64,000 bases of DNA, taken from Trichosphaerium sp. ATCC 40318 (lineage: Eukaryota > Discosea > Flabellinia > Trichosidae). Location of the stretch: NCBI GenBank assembly GCA_038496445.1, contig JALMLS010000304.1, forward strand, positions 372,001 to 436,000, given 5' to 3'. The position numbers and the translations under genes were made by a program. The notes under the pieces are model-generated. The model was not told the origin of the DNA, did not search any database, and saw only the letters and a list, made by a program, of their open reading frames with translations. Below, in pieces: positions 22,187 through 31,953 of this stretch; position 1 is the stretch's first letter; the number at the start of each line of letters is the position of its first letter.

Positions 22187-25100
22187 TTATATATCCTTAT
22201 ACAGTGTTGCACTATCTGCAGGTTGTGTTGAACTGCCCCTCCCTTTTGTAGTTGATGCACGGCCCATACTTGAGCCAGTGTGGGAATCTTTGGACAATTG
22301 TGTATCCATACAAGCACATGCAGGAGTCTTGTGAATAAAGAACGAGTTCACAGTGATTGCTAAAAACAATTAGATCTTTTGTATAAATTCTTTTGTACCT
22401 GAACCAGAAATGATACACATAGATACAATAATAAATCTTGTAAATCTATCAATATCTGTGGCAGCGAGTACAACACTCAACATTGCAAAGAAAGCAACAT
22501 TGTACACAGTGAAGAAGATTATCTTAGATTCATTGTATCTCTTGATTGGAATTGTTCTTATTCTGAATGCAAACACACTACAAACCAACAATAAGGATGC
22601 CTAAAACAAAACAATTTGATGAGTTCCTTATAGCACCATTATAAAAGTCGTACATTTGATGCAACTATGATGTACATGATAATTTCAAAGGCAGAATTGT
22701 ATTTGCAAGAATGATAGTTCCGAAATACTCTGATTGAATCGACAACAATCACTTCACTTGAAGAACTTCCAACAGTTGTCTGAAGTATTTAGTAACTCCA
22801 TATTAGTACCAAAGATGTACCATTATGACCAAGAGAATAACATGACAAATGACAAGAGATCCAACCCACAAAAGAACCATCTTGTCACTGATTCTGATCA
22901 CTTGTGTTGTTTTCAATCGATACAATCTATCAAGACGAAGTGTTTTCCCAAGTAAGGGCCTACAAAAGCGTAAGTAACATCAACAATAATTTAGTCAAGT
23001 ACCCAAAGAGTAGAATGAAACCAATATCAAGAATCCAAATTGATGCATTACATGTGAAATTGGAAACAACATTTGGAAGCAAAGTGAATACAGAGATGTA
23101 CAACAACGAGCTTCCAAGAATCATTAATCCCATGAATAAAGGTGATGACGCCTAAAACAGCCTTAATGGTTACTGTAAAAGATGAAAGAGTTACTACATA
23201 CCTTGACTTTTTTGTTGCGAAGACTGAGAACAAGGAAAATAGCCCATGCTGCATTGATACAAAAGAAAATGATGGCAACAATAGTTACAAATATTTCCGT
23301 CCAATGACCTGGTCAGGAAGTGATTAGCTTTTGTATTTACTGAAGACATACCATATTGTGGATGAAATATACGTTCATGCCATTTGGGCATTGGATAAAT
23401 CAAGTCTGCCAGTTTTGTTGGAGGAGGTCCTATCAGAGTGAAACTACCCTTTTCTTGCATTTGAAAATGTAACCAATCCCTAATACAGTTTCAAAGACCT
23501 GTCAATCTTATATTTTTCTTACCTTTGTTGGAACCCATCAACATCCCATGAGTATCGTCCAGCAAGTGTATCTTCTTTTAATCGGAACATGTTGTCACGT
23601 ATTATTTCATCAATCTACGTCATGTTATAAAGAATCAAAATAAAATCTAAATAGTGTACGGTCTTATCTGCGCAAGCACAGGTTGATGTAGAAGAAGTGA
23701 CTTGTATTGATGAGTTGCCATTCAACTTATTGATAAAACGTTAGTGATCGTGATACATACACTTTACTTCCATCACGTACAATAATAGCATCTCCATAGT
23801 CTATCACTGCTTTTTTAATCGCTTTGTTGAGTAGTGAAAACAGAATAGCAAAGGTGGTAAAGTCGCTGTTAAGGTCTCTTCCATGTCTCTTTTTGAATCC
23901 ATCATTAAGTTGTGAATAGTTTCCATATTCTGCCGTTGCAGGGAACTTCATATCCGCAGAAAACTACAGAAAACAATTTCAATGTGCTAAAAAACATAAA
24001 ATAGAACATACCTGAGACTCAGCAGTAACGTATTGCCATAGATCCATGTCCAATCGTATTACCCTGTTTGGAGTTGCATCTGTAAAACCAACATATCTTG
24101 GGGTGTAGTCTTCTTTACGAAGGGTATCCATAATCAATCCAACAGCGTCCCATTGTTTACTACAAATAAACCTGGAAAGTGTCATAGGTTTTAATTTATT
24201 TCGTATGTGTAAGGACATACCATGCATCAGCGTCATCCTCTTTCGCCATCAGAGCTATTTTTGATATGTTCTTAGTCACAGATTCTGAGAAATTACCAAA
24301 GGGTACAGCAATGTACGCTATACGAGCCTCAGCATCAACTAATAGAATAAGATTGTATTCAAGGTGTACAACGTACACTCTACGGCATATTCAGATTTGA
24401 TAGTGAATCCTTGTAATCGTAACTCATCTCTGAATAGTTTACTTGAGCACCTTTATGGACACAAAATCAGACAGTAAGTAAACGTTGAGAATTGATAGTA
24501 AGAATAAAATGGGAAACGTACATTGTTCCAAAAATATTCTCATCAGAATAAATTAATGTCACTGTTTTCGCACCAACGACACGTAATGGTGGTAAGGCTG
24601 CAAAGAAACCTTGTTCTCTTGGAATTCCAACACTGAGACAACAAGATGTTCCATTTGCTTGTTCATTGAATTTGTTGCTTGTTGACACTACACTGAAGCA
24701 TCAGAGATATTAACTCTACAATAGAACATGTGCCTACACAATAATCGTCTGTTATGTTCCATTAATTCAATAATAGGAGGGCTATGGTTTACAAACGCAG
24801 GGCTAATAAAAAAGGAAATAGAAGAGTCGTTCAACCCTTTCTCGTATATTTCTTTCGTGTATGTACTGTTAAACTGTCCATTGATAAGCCTGTTACAATA
24901 TCGTGAGTACTACCAGCGTTGAATAAACCTGCCACATTGCGTTGTACGTACTCATATTTCAACCTATATTTCTCCCCTCCTATTGTGACCGGAGCGTCTT
25001 GATCAACTATTAGATCTGAAAAGTAGTCCACAGAATCCCTTGCGATGGTAAGGAGAAAATTGCAATAATAATTTGTACTTTAAATCATATATGAAGCTCT

Positions 25101-25525
25101 CAAACCCGTTGGACCACGCTCCCACTTGTACTAATATAAAGTGAAAAACACGTAGTCGTTGTTTTTAAAGCAACTAAAACTCCTGAACAGTTACACGCTT
25201 TCTGTGTAAGTAAATAAGGCGGATTTCTAACACCATAGTAAAAACAGCAAAGGTGAATCATAACGGGAAAACATCGGAAGCTTTTTGGTTTTGGAGTTTT
25301 TACCCCGATGTATTTTTAAAACGCGCTACCCCTTACCAACACGCGATATGCGTTGGTCCAAAGATAGTTGCTCAGGTCAAAAATAATTAGAAAAGGCAGT
25401 AAATCTCCTCATACAAGTGTTTACGCACGTATTGTTATGTTTTTGACTGCAAAAGCATCCGGGATAGTCAGCAATCCAATAAATATTACAATCATACTCA
25501 ATCCCCTCGTGTTTATTACACACAT
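22187..25525 (-). CDS. Class C GPCR with periplasmic-binding ectodomain, array copy 4
   Basis: Start ATG at 25523-25525 (MCVINTRGLSMIVIFIGLLT, signal peptide). The early ectodomain exon reads RDSVDYFSDLIVDQDAPVTI with the GGEKYRLKYEYVQ strand, nearly identical to copy 5. The patches read VDAEARIAYIAVPFGNF and TPNRVIRLDMDLWQYVTAES, again shared with copy 5, marking a closely related pair. One framework substitution occurs in the otherwise constant CCLSVGLPRERGF block (CCLSVGIPREQGF). The tail is extended at its end (ADSATLYKDI, stop 22187) because the TAA used by copies 1 and 5 has become TAT. Architecture and predicted role are as for copy 1. Confidence 0.87.
25336..25356. promoter_or_regulatory. 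Intron-1 palindrome, copy 4
   Basis: The arms CCAAC and GTTGG enclose ACGCGATATGC. Here the central CACGTG has become CACGCG while the outer arms are intact. Confidence 0.5.
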
Positions 25526-25626
25526 AGTTACTAGAAAGCTAAGGTTGAAATAAGATGAATGAACGTTGCCGAAACGAAAGAAAAATCGCCAAAAACGACA
25601 AGCCAGAAAATGAGGCGATCTCCGTT

Positions 25627-25661
25627 GTAGAACACGTGATTACATTATAAACGTGCTCTAC
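25627..25661. promoter_or_regulatory. Upstream CACGTG inverted repeat, receptor copy 4
   Basis: The arms GTAGAACACGT and ACGTGCTCTAC pair with one mismatch around GATTACATTATAA, 102 bp upstream of the start codon. This is one of the best preserved dyads of the family. Confidence 0.68.
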
Positions 25662-25846
25662 ATCAACAAATCGCTAAAAGTCGTACTTAGTTGTATTCAC
25701 TCTGTTTTATTCGCTTGTTATCGCTTTTAGCTATTGGCCAGGTATTCCAGGTGTTGTTGTATTAAGCTGTAAAAACGTGTCAACAATACTGCGCTTCTAA
25801 TAAATTTGACATACAGTTTGTGAACTACACCTACAAACCTCCGAAA

Positions 25847-26005
25847 GCTGACAGGCCAACTGAAAGGAACATAATAGGCGGCAACAATAGGGTCGGATGA
25901 AACACATCCAGTACAGGACGAAATGATAGGATATGTACATTGTGAATGTTGGTTAGGGCGGCATGCCTTGTTTTAAAGCTATGTTCAAACTTACCACTAA
26001 AGGAA
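25847..26005. repeat. Duplicated spacer block (partner at 21303-21470)
   Basis: Same word order as the partner block, with an internal insertion around 25915-25935. The function, if any, is unknown. Confidence 0.65.
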
Positions 26006-26549
26006 GTGTTAGGTTTAAGCCATTTTTTCTAACCTCTGTGAGTGCTCCCAATACGCTGTTTTACGCTTAAGGAAACGTTTTATAATACTCATTATCCCAA
26101 ACTGTGTGTCATTGTAAAACGTATTTTGTAGACACAAAGAACGTTTGTACACCTTATTATTGAGCGTCTAAAGTATGTATCAATGGGTTTTATGTGGTTA
26201 ACAGCCTTCAGTGCTGTTTGTGGTTGAACGAACTTTTTCATCTAAGTTACGCTACAGCAGCACTCTATTGGCATTTTAAATTAAATTAGAGTATTAAAAC
26301 AGTTCCAGCACAACTACAATACAATGAATTGCCCGTACAAATTCAAAAGAGTAAATACCATTCAAAATAGAAGCAGTTTTATCAGTGTAGGATAACCAGG
26401 GCTAGACAAGTCATTTTCATCGTGTTGCATTTGATCACGTGTCAAAAATAATAAATTTCTTAAAAGTGGTACGAAATCTATTACAGAGCTTTGTTGTATG
26501 ATAAAAACATCCACAATTACGGTGTCTGTTCCAACAAGTAAAAGTAGAG

Positions 26550-26785
26550 CTTTGAGTGAATCTGTTTCCTGAAAATGAGAATGGCGCGTAGGTTAATGTT
26601 TTAGTGCAATGAAGTTCGATCGTTTGATGAAATAGAGTCGCAAGGACTCTGCTCGCTTTTTCTTCGTCAATACGAAGAAATAAATCTGGGGATTGATGTG
26701 CTTCAGGATTGGCCATTATCGTTAACTATCCAGTGGTTTGCTCCTTTGATGAAGAAGGCCAAATTTGACGATTTTGGCAAGGTGA
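26550..26785 (-). pseudogene. 3' fragment of the secreted hydrolase gene
   Basis: On the minus strand it reads NPEAHQSPDLFLRIDEEKAS, then LLATLFHQTIE-type residues as in the intact hydrolase (about 35940-36115), then diverges where the real C-terminus should follow. It has no signal peptide, nucleophile elbow or upstream exons. On the plus strand it ends at GGCAAG, where an EF-hand gene scrap is joined. Confidence 0.85.
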
Positions 26786-26825
26786 GCTTGAAAAAGTCTA
26801 CAACAAGGTGTACGCTAAACAAGAT
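26783..26825 (+). pseudogene. Short EF-hand gene scrap joined to receptor 3' flank
   Basis: GTGAGCTTGAAAAAGTCTAC followed by AACAAGGTGTACGC matches the EF-hand gene at about 9290-9320 (GATGAGCTTGTAAAGGTCTA, CTACAACAAGGT) and passes into CTAAACAAGATTTATTTTCA, the sequence that follows the intact EF-hand gene at about 10220. Confidence 0.7.
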
Positions 26826-26839
26826 TTATTTTCACTCTT

Positions 26840-29800
26840 TTACAGTGTTGCAGTATTTATCGGTTGTGTTGAACTACCCATCCCTACAGGAGCTGACGTG
26901 GGACCTAAACTTGAGCCAGTTCGTGAATCTCTAGACAATTGTGTATCCATACAAGCACATGCAGGAGTCTTGTGAATAAAGAACGAGTTTACAGTGATTG
27001 CTAAAAGTACATTAGATTGTTGTATGAACACTTTTGTACCTGAACCAGAAATGATACACATAGATACAATAATAAATCTTGTAAATCTATCAATATCTGT
27101 TGCAGCGAGTACAACACTCAACATTGCAAAGAAAGCGACATTGTACACTGTGAAGAAGATTATCTTAGATTCATTGTATCTTTTGATTGGAATTGTTCTT
27201 ATTCTGAATGCAAACACACTACAAACCAACAGCAAGAATGCCTAAAATAAAAATGTATCTGGTGAGTTCCTTAATACATTATACAAGTCGTACATTTGAT
27301 GCAACTATGATGTACATGATAATTTCAAAAGCAGAATTGTATTTGCAAGAATGATAGTTCTGAAATACTCTGATTGAATCGACAACAACCACTTCACTTG
27401 AAGAACTTCCAACAGTTGTCTGAAATATTTAGTAACCTCAGTAGCATTAAGCGAGTGTACCATTATGACCAAGAGAATAACATGACAAATGACAAGAGAT
27501 CCAACCCATAAAAGAACCATCTTATCACTGATTCTGATCACTTGTGTTGTTTTCAATCGATACAATCTATCAAGACGAAGTGTTTTCCCAAGTAAGGGCC
27601 TATAAACGGGTAAGTGTCAACAATAATTTAGTTGTCTAAGTACCCGAAGAGTAGAATAAAACCAAGATCAAGAACCCAAATAGATGCATTACATGTGAAA
27701 TTGGAAACAACATTTGGAAGCAAAGTGAATACAGAGATGTACAACAATGAGCTTCCAACAATCATTAATCCCATGAATAAAGGTGATGACGCCTACAACA
27801 GTCATAAAGTCAGCAACAATAAATGGAGATTATGTACCTTGACTTTTTTGTTGCCAAGACTGAGAACAAGGAAAATAGCCCATCCTACATTGATACAAAA
27901 GAAAATGATGGCGACAATAGTTACAAATATTTCCGTCCAATGACCTGGTCAAGAAGTGATTAGCTTTTGTATTTACTGAAGATGTACCATATTGTGGATG
28001 AAATATACGTTCATGCCATTTGGGCATTGGATAAATCAAGTCTGCCAGTTTCGTTGGAGGAGGTCCTATCAGAGTGAAACGACCCTTTTCTTGCATTTGA
28101 AAATGTAACCAATCCCTAAACATTGTTTTAAAAAGATACAATCTTCAATCTGATAATTTTCTTACCTTTGTTGAAATCCATCAACATCCCATGAATATCG
28201 TCCAGCAAGTGTATCTTCTTTGAATCGAAACATGTTGTCATGTATTATTTCGTCAATCTATGTGTTGTGTTATGAAGGGATAAAAATACAATCTAAATAG
28301 TGTACGGTGTTATCTGCACAGGCACTGGTTGAGATAGAAGAAGTGACTTGTATTGATGAGTTGGCATTCAACTTTTCCAAAAAAAGTTAGTGATCGTGAT
28401 ACATACACTTAGCGTTCACGTACAACAATAGCATCTCCATAATCTATCACTGCTTTTTTAATCGCTTTGTTGAGTAACGATAAAAGAATAGCATAGGTGG
28501 TAAAGTCGCTGTTGAGGTCTCTTCCATGTCTCTTTTTGAATCCATCATTAAGTTGTGAATAGTTTCCATATTCTGCCGTTGCAGGGAACTTCATATCCGC
28601 AGAAAACTACAGAAAACAATTTCAATGTGCTAACAAACATAAATGGGACATACCTGAGACTCAGCAGTAACGTATTGCCATAGATCCATGTCCAATCGTA
28701 TTAACCTGTTTGGGGTTGCATCTGTAAAACCAACATATCTTGGGGTGTAGTCTTCTTTACGAAGGGTATCCATAATCAATCCAACAGCATCCCATTGTTT
28801 ACTACAAATAAACCTGGAAAGTGTCAGTTTTAATTTATTTCGTATGTGTAAGGACATACCATGCATCAGCGTCATCCTTTTTCGCCATCAGAGCTATTTT
28901 TGATATGTTCTTAGTCACAGATTCTGAGAAGTTACCAAAGGGTACAGCAATGTACTCTATAAGAGCCTCAGCGTCAACTAGCAGAATAAGATTGTATTCA
29001 AGGCGTACAACGTACACTCTATGGTATATTCAGATTTGATTGTGAATCCTTGTAATCGTAACTCATCTCTGAATAGTTTACTTGAGCACCTTTATGGATA
29101 CAAAATCAGACAGTAAGAATAAAACGGGAAACGTACATTGTTCCAAAAACATTCTCATCAGAATAAATTAATGTCACTGTTTTAGCACCAACAACACGTA
29201 ATGGTGGTAAAGCCGCAAAGAAACCTCGTTCTCTTGGAAGTCCAACACTGAGACAACAAGATGTTCCATTTGCTTGTTCATTGAATTTGTTGCTTGTTGA
29301 CACTACACTGAAGCATCAGAAATATTAACTCTACAATAAACAGGTGCGCACACAGTAATCGTTTTTTCTCTTCCATTAATTCAATAACAGGAGGGCTATG
29401 GTTTACAACAGCAGGTCCAACAAAAAAGGAAATAGAAGAGTCGTTCAAACCTTTCTCGTATAATTCTTTCGTGTATGTACTGTTAAACTGTCCATTGATA
29501 AGCCTGTTACAATATCGTGAGTACTACCAGCGTTGAATAAACCTGCCACATTGCGTTGTACGTACTCATATTTCAACCTATATTTCTCCCCTCCTATTGT
29601 GACCGGAGCGTCTTGATCAACTATTAGATCTGAAAAGTAGTCCAAAGAATCCCTTGCGCTGGTAAGGAGAAAATTGCCAATAATAATTTGTACTTTAAAT
29701 CTAATATGAAGCTCTCAAACTCCTTGGACCACGCTCCCACTTGTACTAATATAAAGTGAGAAACACGTAGTCGTTGTTTTTAAAGCAACTAAAACTCCTG

Positions 29801-30128
29801 AACAGTTACACAGTAAATAAGGCGGATTTCTAACACCATAGTAAAAACAGCAAAGGTGAATCATAACGGGTAAACATCGGAAGCTTTTTGGTTTTGGAGT
29901 TTTTACCCCGATGTATTTTTAAAACGCGCTACCCCTTACCAACACGTGATACGCGTTGGTCCAAAGATAGTTGCTCAGATCAAAAATGATTAGAAAAGGC
30001 AGTAAATCTCCTCATACGAGTGTTAACGTACGTATTGTTATGTTTTTGACTGCGAAAGCATCCGGAATAGTCAGCAATCCAATAAATATTACAATCATAC
30101 TTAATACTCTCGTGTTTAATACACACAT
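26840..30128 (-). CDS. Class C GPCR with periplasmic-binding ectodomain, array copy 5
   Basis: Start ATG at 30126-30128, signal peptide MCVLNTRVLSMIVIFIGLLT. It is very close to copy 4 in the early ectodomain (RDSVDYFSDLIVDQDAPVTI family) and in the patch TPNRLIRLDMDLWQYVTAES. The other patch reads VDAEALIEYIAVPFGNF. The last intron, inside TM7 (about 27002-27040), is 39 nt and stop-free, so the reading frame runs unbroken through it to the tail, ending PINTATL at stop 26840-26842. Retention would insert 13 residues into TM7. Otherwise it has the same class C layout as copy 1. Confidence 0.87.
29939..29959. promoter_or_regulatory. Intron-1 CACGTG palindrome, copy 5
   Basis: The arms CCAAC and GTTGG enclose ACGTGATACGC, followed by TCCAAAGATAG. 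Confidence 0.5.
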
Positions 30129-30225
30129 GGCTACTAGCAAGCTAAGCTTAAATAAGATGCATGAACGTTGCCCGAAACGAAAAATCGTCAAAAACGACAA
30201 GCCAGAAAATGAAGCGATCTTCGTT

Positions 30226-30260
30226 GTAGAACACGTGATTACATTATAAACGCGCTCTAC
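30226..30260. promoter_or_regulatory. Upstream CACGTG inverted repeat, receptor copy 5
   Basis: The arms GTAGAACACGT and ACGCGCTCTAC lie 98 bp upstream of the start codon. One extra mismatch relative to copy 4. Confidence 0.65.
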
Positions 30261-31421
30261 ATCAACACATTGCCAGAAGTCGTACTCAGTTGTATTCACT
30301 CTGTTTTATTCGCTTGTAATCGCTTTTATCTAGTATTCCAGTTGTACTACGCTGTAAAAACGTGTCAACAATATACTACGTGCTTGTAAAAATTTAGACT
30401 TGTAGTTTGTGAACTGGCAAATGGCTGACTAAAACACAATAGCTACAATGTCTCCGAAAAATATGTTTGTAAGACGTTTTGAGTAATGTGATGTATTGAG
30501 CCATTTCATTATTACTATGGTGAGAAAACGTACTGCCAGCTATCAACTATTTTTTGCATAGTAACTTTTATTTTCACAATTTCCAAAGGTACTGTCGATA
30601 AGCTCGGTTTTCTGGTGTTTTCATATTCTGACTTTGCGGAAAAACAAGTTTTTATGAGAACATGCTCTAAACCTCAATACGGATAACATGAACCACTCTT
30701 TAGCTGCTCACATACGTGCTCTTGAATATGATAAACTAATAAATGATTTGCAGCACATGTTACTCTCCGCCTCCCGAAAGTGACATTGCTGGAGTCCATA
30801 TTTTCCTACGTTCATAACCCTGGGCGTTATAGGATAACAAAAGCCGGTAACCTCAGTAGTTTGAGGCACCAATGTTGTATTCAGAGCCTCAAACAACATG
30901 TTGGAACAGCGTGTAGCCTTTCCGGCTGTCGACTCTGTACGCACGCACATATACTGTTTTTTTAAGGGTGCGGTATCGATGGGATTGATAACGTTTCTGT
31001 TCGAGTGTTTAGCGTAAAGGCTTTGTCACTGTTCCTTTCTCGACAAAAAAAAAACTGGAAAAAAACTGGCTTTGCTGAGTTTCCTTATCTATTGTCCGTA
31101 TCATTCAAGTTTGCTAATCTTTGCAACTTTTTGCTGTTTGTGACTTTTGATTTTCGAGTTTAGTCAGATCTGACAGATCTTGCAAGTTCTGTTAGTTCTT
31201 ACAGAACTGACAATTTTGCTAGAACTAGCAGACCCAACGTTTGAAATGTGATTCACGTTATTGAAGGCTTGCTAGGCGGAAAAATCATGAATTTGCACTG
31301 GCCACGTGATTTTAAAAACCCACCTAACATTTATTTTATTTTACAATAATATGGTTACATGGTGTCCGTACCACAATATCGCCTCCAGAGATACTTTGAG
31401 CGCTTTTGGAATTAATCTTTA

Positions 31422-31509
31422 CGGTTTTTTCCCGTTGATACGCCTCTTGACGGTTTTTTCCCCGTTGATACGCCTCTTGACGGTTTTTTCCCCGTTGACG
31501 CCTCTTGAC
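31422..31509. repeat. 30-bp minisatellite, about three units, inside the TIR element
   Basis: The unit begins CGGTTTTTTCCCCGTTGATA and ends CGCCTCTTGA. It occurs at 31422-31450 (one C shorter), 31451-31480 and 31481-31508 (missing TA). The plus strand is open across it, giving a repeated LIRLLTVFSP peptide, but nothing else suggests coding. Confidence 0.85.
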
Positions 31510-31510
31510 G

Positions 31511-31777
31511 CTATGATTGTGTCAGCACTAGCGCGTGGCGGCGTAGTACGTTAGGCAACAAATAACAAGTAATTCGTACCTTTTGGTCTTGTTCGGCTCC
31601 TTTGGGCGCTTCTATGGTGAGTGTAGCATTTACAAGCGCACTTACGCAAAATACTGCGATAGTCTTGTTAGATGATGTGACTTTGACATTGTATTTTTTT
31701 CTTGCCTTAAGGTACATAAGCACGGCAAGCAAGGTACATTGACTGGAGTTGTGGAATGTGATGCATTCACATTGCAC
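31511..31777 (-). other. Minus-strand ORF within the TIR element, coding status unclear
   Basis: An 88-codon frame contains a plausible globular stretch (KVTSSNKTIAVFCVSALVNA, TLTIEAPKGAEQDQ). It could be a captured exon fragment of a host gene or a chance frame. I do not recognise the family, and no flanking exon was identified. Confidence 0.25.
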
Positions 31778-31953
31778 TGAACCTTCAAGTTTTTAACAGA
31801 TCTGACAGAACTTACAAGAACTAGCAAAAGTGACAAGATCTGACAGATCTGTTACTTCTTGCAAGATCTTACACTTTGATACTTCTGCCAAACCTGTCGC
31901 AAACTTGAATGATACGTACAATACATGCTAAAACAACCTTTATTTTCACTCTT

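Larger units (their letters stand above)
25526..26839. other. Spacer between receptor copies 4 and 5
   Basis: It contains the copy 4 upstream dyad, the duplicated block 25847-26005, about 400 bases with no recognisable content (26010-26430), then hydrolase and EF-hand gene debris (26550-26825) abutting the copy 5 3' end. No intact gene is seen. Confidence 0.6.
31090..31923. mobile_element. 834-bp element with 25-bp terminal inverted repeats (MITE/foldback-like)
   Basis: The left end TATTGTCCGTATCATTCAAG plus TTTGC (31090-31114) is the reverse complement of the right end at 31899-31923 (GCAAACTTGAATGATACGTA plus CAATA) except for one base. Inside each end lies a subterminal array of short palindromic words (AGATCTGACAGATCT, AGTTCTTACAGAACT, GCTAGAACTAGC on the left at 31165-31232; similar words on the right at 31796-31876). 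No transposase is visible, so if mobile it is non-autonomous. I could not identify a target-site duplication with confidence. The superfamily is not assignable. Confidence 0.7.
30129..31953. other. Spacer between receptor copies 5 and 6
   Basis: It contains the copy 5 dyad (30226-30260), about 600 bases without recognisable genes (30480-31085; small ORFs only), and the inverted-repeat element 31090-31923 directly before the copy 6 3' end. No EF-hand or hydrolase debris was found here, unlike the two preceding spacers. Confidence 0.55.

Noticed and set aside
30708-30950. Small overlapping ORFs between receptor copies 5 and 6
   Set aside because: Both strands are open in the same place with no family resemblance; compatible with chance.
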